A stretch of DNA of 64,000 bases from NCBI RefSeq assembly GCF_046507575.1, contig NZ_JBKFEY010000002.1:434001-498000 (forward strand), in the 5' to 3' direction. The stretch is from Pontitalea aquivivens (GTDB lineage: Bacteria > Pseudomonadota > Alphaproteobacteria > Rhodobacterales > Rhodobacteraceae). The position numbers were made by a program, and so were the translations under genes. This document shows positions 18,162 to 26,715 of this stretch, one piece after another. A model generated the notes under the pieces. That model made no database searches and had not been told where the DNA came from. It worked only from the letters and a program-made list of their open reading frames with translations. Within the stretch, counting starts at the first letter, position 1. Every line of letters starts with the position of its first letter.

Positions 18162-19468
18162 TGGATGCGCGCGCGATCATCGCCGGGGTGCGGGATGGCC
18201 GTGGCCTGACCGCCGAGGCCGCGCGCTGGTTCGCGGCGGGGTTGGCTTCGGGTCAGGTGTCGGATGCGCAGGGGGGCGCCTTTGCCATGGCGGTGCTGCT
18301 GAAGGGCATCGGCGCGGAGGGCCGTGTGGCATTGACGCAGGCGATGCGCGACAGCGGGCAGGTGCTGCGCTGGGATCTGCCGGGGCCGGTGGTGGACAAG
18401 CATTCCACCGGCGGCATCGGCGATTCGGTGTCGCTTTTGCTGGCCCCCGCGATGGCGGCCTGCGGTCTTTATGTTCCCATGATCTCGGGCCGGGGGCTGG
18501 GCCATACCGGGGGCACGCTGGACAAGATGGAATCGATCCCCGGTTATCGCGCGGTGCCGGGCGTGGATGTGATGCGCAAGGTGGTGGCCGAGGTCGGCTG
18601 CGCCATTCTGGGCGCTACCGATGAAATCGCCCCCGCCGATCGCCGCCTGTATGGCATCCGTGACATTTCCGGCACGGTGGAAAGCATCGACCTGATTACC
18701 GCGTCGATCCTGTCCAAGAAACTGGCTGCGGGGCTTGGGGCGCTGGTGCTGGATGTCAAGGTGGGATCGGGGGCCTTCATGAAGACGATGGCGGATGCCC
18801 GCGCGCTGGCGCGTTCGCTGGTCGATACCGCCAATGGCGCGGGCTGCAAGACATCGGCGCTGATCACCGACATGAGCCAGAGCCTGGGCCACAGCGCGGG
18901 CAATGCGCTGGAGGTGATCGAGGTCATGGAAACCCTGACAGGAACCCGGGTCAGTGAATCGCTTTGGGATGTCACGGCCGCGCTGGGCGGCGAGGCGCTG
19001 GTGCTGGCGGGGCTGGCCCCCGACCTGGAAAGCGGTGTGGCAAAGATCGATGAGGCGCTGGAAACCGGCCGCGCCGCCGAGGTGTTCGGCCGCATGGTCG
19101 CCGCCCTGGGTGGGCCTGCCGATTTTGTGGAACGCTATCCCGACCGGCTGCCTTCGGCCCCGGTGATGCGCCCCGTGCCCAGTCCGCGGGCGGGCTTTGT
19201 CGTCACCGTCGATGCCGAGGCGCTGGGCCATGCGGTGGTGCATCTTGGGGGTGGACGGTTGGTGGGAACCGACCGGGTCAACCCCTCGGTGGGGCTGTCG
19301 CGGCTTGCGCCGATCGGGGCCGAGCTGTCGCCGGGCGCGCCGCTGGCCTTTGTGCATGCCGCGACCGATGCCGCCGCCGATGCCGCCGCCGCCGCTGTGG
19401 TCGCGGCTTATGGGTTGCACGACGCGCGGGCCGGGGAACCGGCCCTTGTCCACGAAAGGATCGCCTGA
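18161..19468 (+). CDS. deoA: Thymidine phosphorylase
   Basis: 435 aa. KHSTGGIGDSVS is the phosphate-binding signature of pyrimidine nucleoside phosphorylases, SGRGLGHTGGTLDKMESIPGY (split across the active-site region) and DVKVGSGAFMKT follow, and the C-terminal domain (GHAVVHLGGGRLVG) is the usual alpha/beta part. The enzyme splits thymidine or deoxyuridine into the base and deoxyribose 1-phosphate, which deoB then handles. It starts one base inside the cdd stop and ends 1 bp before deoB. Confidence 0.95.
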   Translation: MDARAIIAGVRDGRGLTAEAARWFAAGLASGQVSDAQGGAFAMAVLLKGIGAEGRVALTQAMRDSGQVLRWDLPGPVVDKHSTGGIGDSVSLLLAPAMAACGLYVPMISGRGLGHTGGTLDKMESIPGYRAVPGVDVMRKVVAEVGCAILGATDEIAPADRRLYGIRDISGTVESIDLITASILSKKLAAGLGALVLDVKVGSGAFMKTMADARALARSLVDTANGAGCKTSALITDMSQSLGHSAGNALEVIEVMETLTGTRVSESLWDVTAALGGEALVLAGLAPDLESGVAKIDEALETGRAAEVFGRMVAALGGPADFVERYPDRLPSAPVMRPVPSPRAGFVVTVDAEALGHAVVHLGGGRLVGTDRVNPSVGLSRLAPIGAELSPGAPLAFVHAATDAAADAAAAAVVAAYGLHDARAGEPALVHERIA

Positions 19469-19469
19469 C

Positions 19470-20681
19470 ATGCCGCGCGCATTCCTGATCGTGATGGACA
19501 GTGTGGGCATTGGCGGTGCGCCGGATGCAGGGTCCTATTCCAACGATGGCCACCCCGATACCGGCGCCAATACGCTGGGCCATATCGCGCAGGCCTGTGC
19601 CGCGGGCCGTGCCGAACAGGGCCGCTCCGGCCCGCTGCGGATGCCCAATCTGGATGCGCTGGGGCTGGGGGCGGCGATTGAACTGGCCTCGGGCATGGCG
19701 GCGCCGGGGTTGGGGGTTGATCCGCGCGGGCTTTGGGGTGCCGCGACCGAGGTGTCGAGGGGCAAGGACACCCCGTCGGGGCATTGGGAACTGGCTGGTG
19801 TGCCGGTGCCGTGGGACTGGCACTATTTCCCCAGGACAATCCCCGCCTTTCCCGCCGATCTGTCGGCCGAGATCGCGCGGCGGGCCGGGACGGATGGCAT
19901 CCTGGGCGATTGCCATGCCTCGGGCACGGATATCATCGGCCGGCTGGGCGGCGAACATCTGCGCAGCGGCTGGCCGATCTGCTATACTTCGGCTGACAGC
20001 GTGCTGCAGATTGCCGCGCATGAAGAGGCGTTCGGCCTGGACCGGCTGTTGCGGCTGTGCGCTGCCCTGGCACCGCGGCTGCATGCGATGAAGGTGGGCC
20101 GGGTGATCGCGCGCCCCTTCACAGGGACCGAGGGCGGCTTTGTCCGCACGCCCAACAGGCGCGATTTCGCGATTCCCCCACCTGCGCCGACGCTGCTGGA
20201 TTGGGCCAGTGCCGCCGGGTGCACAACCCATGCCGTGGGCAAGATTGACGACATCTTTTCCGGGCGGGGGATCACGCACCGCCACAAGGGCAAATCCGAT
20301 GCCGATCTGATGGACGACCTGATCGGCCTGGCCGAGGGGGCGGAAAACGGATCGCTGATCTTTGCCAATTTCGTAGAATTCGACAGTATCTTTGGCCATC
20401 GCCGCGATGTGTCGGGCTATGCGCGTGCGCTGGAATGGTTCGATGCGCGTGTGGCCGAATTTCTGGCGCGCCTGCGGCCCCGCGATCTGGCGATCTTTAG
20501 CGCCGATCACGGTAATGACCCGACCTGGACGGGGACCGATCACACCCGCGAACGCGCGCCCGTTCTGGGCTGGGGGCTGGGCGCGCGCGCGGTGGGGCAG
20601 GTGGGCTTTGCCGATGTGGCGGCCTCGGTCGCGGCGCATCTGAACATTCCGGCCCAGGGGCCGGGGCGGAGCTTTCTGTAG
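19470..20681 (+). CDS. deoB: Phosphopentomutase
   Basis: 403 aa, alkaline-phosphatase-superfamily enzyme. RAFLIVMDSVGIGGAPDA carries the first manganese-binding Asp, GKDTPSGHWE the catalytic threonine region, and FSADHGNDPTWTGTDHTRE the remaining metal ligands. It moves the phosphate of ribose or deoxyribose 1-phosphate to C5, so sugars freed by DeoA can enter central metabolism. AAGGA precedes the ATG at 19470; the earlier open frame is inside deoA and not coding. It abuts add directly. Confidence 0.95.
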   Translation: MPRAFLIVMDSVGIGGAPDAGSYSNDGHPDTGANTLGHIAQACAAGRAEQGRSGPLRMPNLDALGLGAAIELASGMAAPGLGVDPRGLWGAATEVSRGKDTPSGHWELAGVPVPWDWHYFPRTIPAFPADLSAEIARRAGTDGILGDCHASGTDIIGRLGGEHLRSGWPICYTSADSVLQIAAHEEAFGLDRLLRLCAALAPRLHAMKVGRVIARPFTGTEGGFVRTPNRRDFAIPPPAPTLLDWASAAGCTTHAVGKIDDIFSGRGITHRHKGKSDADLMDDLIGLAEGAENGSLIFANFVEFDSIFGHRRDVSGYARALEWFDARVAEFLARLRPRDLAIFSADHGNDPTWTGTDHTRERAPVLGWGLGARAVGQVGFADVAASVAAHLNIPAQGPGRSFL

Positions 20682-21662
20682 ATGATCCCAAAAATAGAAC
20701 TGCACCTGCATCTGGAAGGCGCCGCACCGCCCGACCTGATCCGTGCCATGGCGCGTGAAAAGCACGCCGACATCAGCGGCATTTTCGATGCGCAGGGCAA
20801 TTACAGCTATGCCGATTTCCGGGACTTCCTGCGCGTCTATGAGGCGGCGACCTCGGTTCTGACCACGCCCGAGGATTACGCCCGCCTGACCCGCGCGGTG
20901 CTGGAACAGGGTGCCCAATCGGGCGTGATCTATTGCGAAACCTTCCTGTCACCCGATTTCTGCGGCGGGCGCGATCCGGTTGCCTGGCGCGAATATCTGC
21001 ACGCGATGCAGGAGACCGCCGCCGCCGCGGAACGCGATCTGGGGATCACGCTGCGCGGTATCGTCACCGCAATCCGCCATTTCGGCCCGGAAAAGGCGCG
21101 TGAAACGGCGATCTGCGCGGCGGAAACGGCTGGCGCCTTCATCGTAGGGTTTGGCCTTGCCGGTGATGAAAGGATGGGCCGGCCCCGTGATTTCCGCTGG
21201 GCCTTCGATTGCGCGCGCGAGGCGGGGCTGTGCCTGACCGCCCATGCCGGTGAATGGTCAGGCCCGCAATCGGTGCGTGAGGCCTGGAAGGATCTGGGGG
21301 TTGCGCGCATCGGCCATGGCGTGCGCGCCGCCGAAGACCCCCGTCTGGTCGATGAACTGGCCCATGCGGGCATCGTGCTGGAGGTTTGCCCGGGGTCGAA
21401 CGTGGCGCTGGGGGTCTATCCGTCCTGGGCGGCCCATCCGATCACGCGGCTGCGCGACCGGGGGGTGAAGGTCACCGTCTCAACCGATGACCCGCCCTTC
21501 TTTCACACCACGATGAACCATGAATACGATCGCCTGGCCGAAACTTTCGGCTGGGATGACGCCGACTTCGCGGGGCTTGCCCGTACCGCGGCCGAAGCCG
21601 CCTTCTGCGATGCCGAGACCCGTGCCAAGCTGCTGAAACAACTGGAGAAAACCGATGACTGA
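20682..21662 (+). CDS. add: Adenosine deaminase family protein
   Basis: 326 aa TIM-barrel metal hydrolase. IELHLHLEGA holds two zinc-binding His, LTAHAGEW the third His and the Glu, IGHGVRA the catalytic His and STDDPPFF the Asp ligands. Family members deaminate adenosine or, in some groups, adenine; the DPPFF context alone does not decide which. Its place between deoB and upp fits nucleoside or base salvage. The ATG follows the deoB stop with no gap, and the 3' end overlaps upp by 8 bp. Confidence 0.88.
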   Translation: MIPKIELHLHLEGAAPPDLIRAMAREKHADISGIFDAQGNYSYADFRDFLRVYEAATSVLTTPEDYARLTRAVLEQGAQSGVIYCETFLSPDFCGGRDPVAWREYLHAMQETAAAAERDLGITLRGIVTAIRHFGPEKARETAICAAETAGAFIVGFGLAGDERMGRPRDFRWAFDCAREAGLCLTAHAGEWSGPQSVREAWKDLGVARIGHGVRAAEDPRLVDELAHAGIVLEVCPGSNVALGVYPSWAAHPITRLRDRGVKVTVSTDDPPFFHTTMNHEYDRLAETFGWDDADFAGLARTAAEAAFCDAETRAKLLKQLEKTDD

Positions 21663-22287
21663 ACATCTGACCGTGGTCACCCACCCTCTGGTGCAGCACA
21701 AATTGACGCTGATGCGGGAAAAGAACACATCGACTGCCGGGTTCCGCCGCCTGTTGCGCGAAATCAGCCTGCTTCTGGCCTATGAGGTGACACGCGGTCT
21801 GGAAATGACCACGCGGGTCATCGAAACCCCATTGTGTGAGATGGAGGCCCCCGCGCTGGGCGGCAAGAAGCTGGCGTTGGTGTCGATCCTGCGGGCGGGC
21901 AATGGGCTGCTGGATGGGATACTGGAACTGATCCCGGCGGCACGGGTGGGCTTCATCGGGCTTTACCGCGACCCGGAAACGCTGCGCCCGGTGCAATACT
22001 ATTGCAAGGTGCCGTCGGAGCTGGAAGACCGCATGGTGATCGTGGTCGATCCGATGCTGGCCACCGGCAATTCCTCGGTTGCCGCCATCGACCTGCTGAA
22101 GGAAAAGGGCGCAAGGAACATCCGCTTCCTGTGCCTTCTGGCCGCGCCCGAAGGGGTCGCGCGGATGCAAGACGCCCATCCTGATGTGCCCATCGTTACC
22201 GCGGCGCTGGATGAACGGCTGAACGATCATGGCTATATCGTGCCCGGTCTGGGCGATGCCGGTGACCGGATGTTCGGCACGAAATAG
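21655..22287 (+). CDS. upp: Uracil phosphoribosyltransferase
   Basis: 210 aa. The PRPP-binding motif appears as VIVVDPMLATGNSSVAAIDLL, preceded by LVSILRAGNGLLDG, and the uracil-binding C-terminus as GYIVPGLGDAGDRMFGTK. It joins uracil with PRPP to give UMP, closing the salvage route opened by cdd and deoA. It starts inside the last codons of add (ATG at 21655) and is the last gene of the operon; I see no clear terminator in the 75 bp before the next gene. Confidence 0.96.
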   Translation: MTEHLTVVTHPLVQHKLTLMREKNTSTAGFRRLLREISLLLAYEVTRGLEMTTRVIETPLCEMEAPALGGKKLALVSILRAGNGLLDGILELIPAARVGFIGLYRDPETLRPVQYYCKVPSELEDRMVIVVDPMLATGNSSVAAIDLLKEKGARNIRFLCLLAAPEGVARMQDAHPDVPIVTAALDERLNDHGYIVPGLGDAGDRMFGTK

Positions 22288-22362
22288 CGTGATGCTTTAC
22301 GCCGGGCCGGGTTTGGGGCAAAGGCCGGGCGTCGGGTTCATGATACGGGGGCGTCGGGCGGA

Positions 22363-22923
22363 ATGGGTCTGGTTCGGTTGGTTGGGGTGGCGGTTGCGGC
22401 GATGGTCCTTGGCGGTGCGGCCCTGGCGCAGGGCATGCATGGCACGGTGCCCGCCGAGTTTCCCCCCGCGGGGTTCCGGGGCGCGGTCTATGTCGACAGC
22501 ACCGGCTGCGCTTTTCGCCGGGCAGAGGATGTGGGTGGCGGCATCCGCTGGGATCCGCAGCGCGCGCGCGATGGCAGCCAGCTGTGCGGTTACGCGCCCA
22601 GCGTGATGGCGCCCGCCACCGACCCGGCCCCGGACATGCCGGTGCAGGATGCAGCGCCCGCCAGGCACGGGCCGCGCAGCAAGGCGCAGCCCGCCGCGGC
22701 GCCGCGTTATGTCCAGGTCGGCGTCTTTGCCGATCCGGCAAATGCACAGGCCGCGAAGCAACGGATCTGGGCGCTGGATCTGCCGGTATCGGTGGCGCAG
22801 GGGCGACGCGGGGGCAGGCCGCTGCAGGCGGTGCTGATCGGCCCGCTTGACACCCCTGCCGCCTTGCGCGCCGCCCTTGCGCAGGCGCGGGGGGCGGGCT
22901 TTGCGGATGCCTATCTGCGCTAG
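22363..22923 (+). CDS. Secreted SPOR-domain protein
   Basis: 186 aa. The N-terminus (LVRLVGVAVAAMVLGGAALAQ) is a signal peptide with a likely cleavage after ALA. The middle holds the pair Cys-Ala-Phe / Cys-Gly-Tyr and a proline/alanine-rich linker; the last ~75 residues (RYVQVGVFADPANAQAAKQRIW, then QAVLIGPLDTPAALRAAL) form a SPOR domain, which binds denuded peptidoglycan at the division site. It is thus probably a periplasmic cell-wall or division protein. No strong ribosome site is seen before the ATG. Its stop is 4 bp from that of the convergent M48-like gene. Confidence 0.75.
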   Translation: MGLVRLVGVAVAAMVLGGAALAQGMHGTVPAEFPPAGFRGAVYVDSTGCAFRRAEDVGGGIRWDPQRARDGSQLCGYAPSVMAPATDPAPDMPVQDAAPARHGPRSKAQPAAAPRYVQVGVFADPANAQAAKQRIWALDLPVSVAQGRRGGRPLQAVLIGPLDTPAALRAALAQARGAGFADAYLR

Positions 22924-22927
22924 GCGA

Positions 22928-23944
22928 TCAGCCCTCGCAGATTGCCTGCAGCGCGATCCACTGGGCATCTTCCAGCACCGGTTGCGGTGCAGGCGCACCC
23001 TTGAAGGGATCGGCCTCGATCAGCGCCAGAACGCTTTCGCCTGATGGGTCCAGCGCATAGGCATAGGGTGTGGCGCTGACCCCTGCGGCGGCAAAGGCGG
23101 CCAGTAATTTGTCGTCCCCGGGCCTGGTCGGGCGTTCGGCCAGCAGATGTTCGCCATAGCCGCGCAGCGCATCGGCGGGCATGTCCCCCGTGGTCAGCAG
23201 CCGGAAGCTTGCACCGACGCCGGCCCAGCGCAGCAGCTTCAGCAGCGGGTCTTCTTCGGGGCTTTCGGGTTCGGCGGCGATGACATGGCCCGCGGCCACC
23301 TCGGGGGTGTCATGATCCTCGGCCAGGGTGCGACCGATGACGGTAATCCGCCCGGGCAGACGACGCGCCCCGGTCAGCGCATTCGGCAGCACCACGATCC
23401 GGTCGGGCCCGGCCAGCCGCGCGGCCAGCGCCTCAAGTGCTGCGGTGCCCGCGGGGCTGGTACAGGGGGCGCCGGTCAGGGTGGCCAGTTCCGCCAGAAC
23501 CTGCTGGCCGATCTCGGCGCGTTTGGCCAGCGGCGCGACCGATGCCGCGTGCCGCGTCATCGCGCCCGGCAGCCAGAACAGCGCCAGACCCGCGACCAAC
23601 ATCCCAAAGCCCCCCAGCAGCGCGCCGCGCAGCCGCCCCGGATGCGGGCGGCGGGATTCGATGATCGCATGGACCTTCTCGATCGCGGCGATCATCGTGT
23701 CGTCGGACAGTTCCAGTTCTTCCCCCGGTTCTTCCGAGGGGGCATAGATCGCCGGGCGCTTGCCGGGATTACGCCGGATCGTGGCGGGCAGCGACCAATG
23801 CGCAAGCGCGCGTGCCGCTTTGTCGTCTGAAATGACCAGCGTGGCATCGCCAAAGGATACGATCACCTCGCGCCGCTGCGCGGTGGGCGCATCGCGCCAC
23901 AGGCCGGGGCATTCAAGCCGCTGATATTCGGAAAGCGCGGTCAT
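22928..23944 (-). CDS. Single-pass membrane protein, degenerate M48-like peptidase fold
   Basis: 338 aa. Residues ~1-105 form a cytoplasmic N-terminal part, then one membrane helix (GALLGGFGMLVAGLALFWLPG), then a domain whose order resembles M48 metallopeptidases: NALTGARRLPGRITVIGRTL corresponds to the NAFALPGG-IVV segment, and DTPEVAAGHVIAAEPES to the helix that normally holds HExxH. Here that motif reads HVIAAE, so the zinc site is not intact. I infer an inactive relative; general hypothetical status is the safe alternative. It lies downstream of the acyl-CoA synthetase terminator on the same strand. Confidence 0.6.
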   Translation of the reverse strand: MTALSEYQRLECPGLWRDAPTAQRREVIVSFGDATLVISDDKAARALAHWSLPATIRRNPGKRPAIYAPSEEPGEELELSDDTMIAAIEKVHAIIESRRPHPGRLRGALLGGFGMLVAGLALFWLPGAMTRHAASVAPLAKRAEIGQQVLAELATLTGAPCTSPAGTAALEALAARLAGPDRIVVLPNALTGARRLPGRITVIGRTLAEDHDTPEVAAGHVIAAEPESPEEDPLLKLLRWAGVGASFRLLTTGDMPADALRGYGEHLLAERPTRPGDDKLLAAFAAAGVSATPYAYALDPSGESVLALIEADPFKGAPAPQPVLEDAQWIALQAICEG

Positions 23945-23986
23945 GCGCGGGGGCTGCTCCTGTTCATTGCGGGCAGGATAGCGGAT

Positions 23987-24016
23987 GGGGCCGGGGGGTC
24001 AATCGCGCCCGGCCCC
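23987..24016 (-). terminator. Hairpin terminator candidate after the acyl-CoA synthetase gene
   Basis: Perfect 9-bp stem GGGGCCGGG/CCCGGCCCC around a 12-base loop, 5 bp past the stop of the minus-strand gene. There is no clear U-run. Confidence 0.6.
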
Positions 24017-24021
24017 GGCGC

Positions 24022-25644
24022 TTACAGCAGCTTGGCCACGGCGCGCAGCTCGAATTTCTGGATCTTGCCGGTCGAGGTTTTCGGCAGATCGGCAAAGATC
24101 ACGCGCTTGGGTGTCTTGAAGCCCGCCAGCCGTTCGCGGGCAAAGGCGATGATCTGGTCCTCGGTCGCGCTGGCGCCGTCCTTCAGTTCGACAAAGGCGC
24201 AGGGCACCTCACCCCATTTGTCATCGGGCTTGGCCACCACCGAACACAGCGACACCGCCGGATGGGCGGCGATCACGCCCTCGACCTCAACCGAACTGAC
24301 GTTTTCCCCGCCCGAGATGATGATGTCCTTGGCCCGGTCGGTGATCTTGATATAGCCGTCGGGATGCATGAAGGCGATGTCGCCCGAATGAAACCAGCCA
24401 CCGGCGAAGGCCTCGGCGGTGGCTTGGGGGTTCTTGTAATAGCCCTTCATCGTGGCATTGCCGCGCATCACGATTTCGCCCAGATGGGCGGCGTCGCGGG
24501 TAACCTCGTGGCCCTGATCGTGGACGGTGATCGCCTCCATCATCGGCATCAGCACGCCGGTGCGCGCCTTGATCGCGGCACGCTCAGCGCCGGTGATGGC
24601 GTCCCATTCCGGTTTCCAGGTGCATTCGGTGGCGGGGCCGTACACCTCGGTCAGGCCGTAGACCTGGGTGACGTTGAAACCCAGCGGTTCTATCGCGGCC
24701 AGGGTGGCGGCGGGCGGTGGGGCGCCGGCGGTAAAGACCTCGACGATGTGGTCGAACGGGCGGCGGTCGGTCTCTTTCGCGTTGACCAGCGTGTTCAGCA
24801 CGATCGGCGCGCCGCCGAAATGGGTGACGCCGTGGTCCGCGATCGCGTCATAGATCGCCTTTGCGGTGACATCGCGGCAGCAGACCACCGTGCCCCCCAA
24901 CAGCGGCACCATCCAGCCATGCGTCCAGGCGTTGCAGTGAAACAGCGGCACGATGGTCAGATAGACGGGGTAAAGCTGCATCCGCCAGCTGATCAGGTTG
25001 CCCATCGTCGCCAGATAGGCGCCGCGGTGGTGATAGACCACGCCCTTGGGGCGCCCCGTGGTGCCCGAGGTATAGTTCAGCGCAAGGCTTTCCCATTCAT
25101 CCTGCGGCATGATCCAGGCAAACATCGGGTCGCCCTGGGCCAGAAGATCCTCGTATTCCAGATAGTGGCCTGTGGCGGGGAAGCCGGCCTCGGGGTCGGC
25201 CACCTCGATGATTCGGGGTGCGGGGCCCTGCATCTGCTTGATCGCGGTTTCGGCCAGTTTCAGGAAGGCGGTGTCGCACAGCACCACCCTGGCCCCGCCA
25301 TGTTCAAAGATATAGGCGACGGTATCGGCATCCAGCCGCGTGTTGATCGTGTTCAGAACCGCGCCGCAGGCGGGCACGCCGAAATGCGCCTCAAGCTGGG
25401 GGGCGGTGTTGGGCAGGATGGTGGCCACCACATCGCCCGGTTTCACCCCGCGCGCCGCCAGGGCCGAGGCCAGCCGGCTGACGCGGGCGTGATAATCCAC
25501 ATAGCTGCGCTGGACCGACCCATAGATCAGTGCGGTGCGTTCGGGAAACACCTCAAGCGCGCGGTTCAGATGCGACAGCGGGGTCAGTGGTACATGGTTT
25601 GCCGCGCATTTTTCCAGCCCGGTTTCGTCCGCCAACCAGCCCAT
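24022..25644 (-). CDS. Acyl-CoA synthetase (AMP-forming), DmdB/FadD-like
   Basis: 540 aa ANL-family ligase. NYTSGTTGRPKGVVYHHRG is the P-loop, VYGLTEVYGP the adenine-binding motif, GWFHSGDIAF the hinge region and PKTSTGKIQKFELR the catalytic C-terminal lysine. It resembles medium/short-chain acyl-CoA synthetases and 3-methylmercaptopropionate-CoA ligase (DmdB); the substrate cannot be assigned by eye. The start at 25644 has GGAG at ideal spacing, while the in-frame ATG at 25656 has none. It is divergent from the DMT exporter, and beta-oxidation genes follow 1 kb to the right. Confidence 0.88.
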   Translation of the reverse strand: MGWLADETGLEKCAANHVPLTPLSHLNRALEVFPERTALIYGSVQRSYVDYHARVSRLASALAARGVKPGDVVATILPNTAPQLEAHFGVPACGAVLNTINTRLDADTVAYIFEHGGARVVLCDTAFLKLAETAIKQMQGPAPRIIEVADPEAGFPATGHYLEYEDLLAQGDPMFAWIMPQDEWESLALNYTSGTTGRPKGVVYHHRGAYLATMGNLISWRMQLYPVYLTIVPLFHCNAWTHGWMVPLLGGTVVCCRDVTAKAIYDAIADHGVTHFGGAPIVLNTLVNAKETDRRPFDHIVEVFTAGAPPPAATLAAIEPLGFNVTQVYGLTEVYGPATECTWKPEWDAITGAERAAIKARTGVLMPMMEAITVHDQGHEVTRDAAHLGEIVMRGNATMKGYYKNPQATAEAFAGGWFHSGDIAFMHPDGYIKITDRAKDIIISGGENVSSVEVEGVIAAHPAVSLCSVVAKPDDKWGEVPCAFVELKDGASATEDQIIAFARERLAGFKTPKRVIFADLPKTSTGKIQKFELRAVAKLL

Positions 25645-25737
25645 ATTCGTCTCCATGTCGCAAAAGATGTCGCTTCCGGGCGGGATTATTGGCCTGTGAC
25701 GGGCTCTTTGGAAAGGGGTAAGCATGGAGATGCGGAT

Positions 25738-26661
25738 ATGGCGATGGCCGAGGCGGCGTCCGCGCCGGTAAACAGAACGCTGGCGGCGGCCGGGGCGATC
25801 ACGCTTTATGCGGTGTTGATCGGGTTCACCGACAATTCCGTGCGCTTTATCGCCCAGGATATCGGCCTGTGGCAGTTTCTTGCCACGCGCACGGTGTTTG
25901 TGGTGGCGCTGATGTTGCTGGCGCTGCCGCTGCTGCGGCTGGACCTGCGCCCGCGCGACCTGCGCGCTGTCGCGGCGCGCAGCCTGCTGCATGGCGTGGC
26001 GCTGATGTGCTATTTCGCGGCCTTCGCCTTTCTGCCGGTGGCACAGGCCGCCGCGGGGCTGTTCACCGCGCCGATCTTTGTCCTGCTGATCGCGCGTTTT
26101 GCCTATGGCCAGCCGATCGGACCGTTTCGCATCGCGGCTGTGGTATTTGGTTTTCTGGGCATTCTGATGGTGTTGGGGCCGGGGCTGGCGTCGATCGGGC
26201 TGGCGGTCGTGGTGCCGGCGCTTGCGGGGTTTTTCTATGCGCTGGGGCATATCGCCACCCGCCGCTGGTGCGCGCGCGAAAGTGCCGCCACGCTGACGCT
26301 TGGGTTCTTTCTGGCGCTGGGGATGTTCGGGCTGATCGGAATGGGGGGGCTGCTGGCCTTTCCCCAGGCTGTGCCGCCGGATATGGCGGGGTTCGTGCTG
26401 CGCGCCCCGGTCGTGCCGTCGGCCGAGGTGCTGCTATGGATCCTGGTGCAGGCCATCGGCGCGCTGCTGGGCCTTTTGGCGATGGTGCGGGGCTATCAGC
26501 TGGCCGATGCCAGCCGGGTCGCGGTGTTCGAATACATCGTGCTGCCGGTGGCTGCGCTTTGGGGGTTCTTGCTGTGGGCCGAGGTGCCATCGGCCCTTGC
26601 GGTGGGGGGGATGGCCCTGATCGTCGCGGCGGGCCTGCTGATCGCCCTGCGCGGCGACTGA
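25738..26661 (+). CDS. EamA/DMT-family transporter
   Basis: 307 aa with ten predicted membrane helices in two EamA repeats (first repeat from TLAAAGAITLYAVLIGFTD, second from IGLAVVVPALAGFFYALGH). Such inner-membrane proteins export metabolites or amino acids; the substrate is unknown. GGAG eight bases before the ATG at 25738 defines the start. A much longer open frame upstream is antisense to the acyl-CoA synthetase and not coding. A strong terminator shared with fadB follows the stop. Confidence 0.87.
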   Translation: MAMAEAASAPVNRTLAAAGAITLYAVLIGFTDNSVRFIAQDIGLWQFLATRTVFVVALMLLALPLLRLDLRPRDLRAVAARSLLHGVALMCYFAAFAFLPVAQAAAGLFTAPIFVLLIARFAYGQPIGPFRIAAVVFGFLGILMVLGPGLASIGLAVVVPALAGFFYALGHIATRRWCARESAATLTLGFFLALGMFGLIGMGGLLAFPQAVPPDMAGFVLRAPVVPSAEVLLWILVQAIGALLGLLAMVRGYQLADASRVAVFEYIVLPVAALWGFLLWAEVPSALAVGGMALIVAAGLLIALRGD

Positions 26662-26665
26662 CGAC

Positions 26666-26697
26666 CAGACCCGGGCGGCAGATACCGCCCGGGTCTG
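26666..26697. terminator. Bidirectional terminator between the DMT exporter and fadB
   Basis: Perfect 13-bp stem CAGACCCGGGCGG/CCGCCCGGGTCTG with a CAGATA loop, 4 bp after one stop and 18 bp past the other. Confidence 0.88.
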
Positions 26698-26715
26698 TCG
26701 TTCGGATCGCGCGGG

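Noticed and set aside
24262..25737. Long upstream extension of the DMT exporter frame
   Set aside because: It runs antisense to the acyl-CoA synthetase; the exporter's own ribosome site is at 25738.
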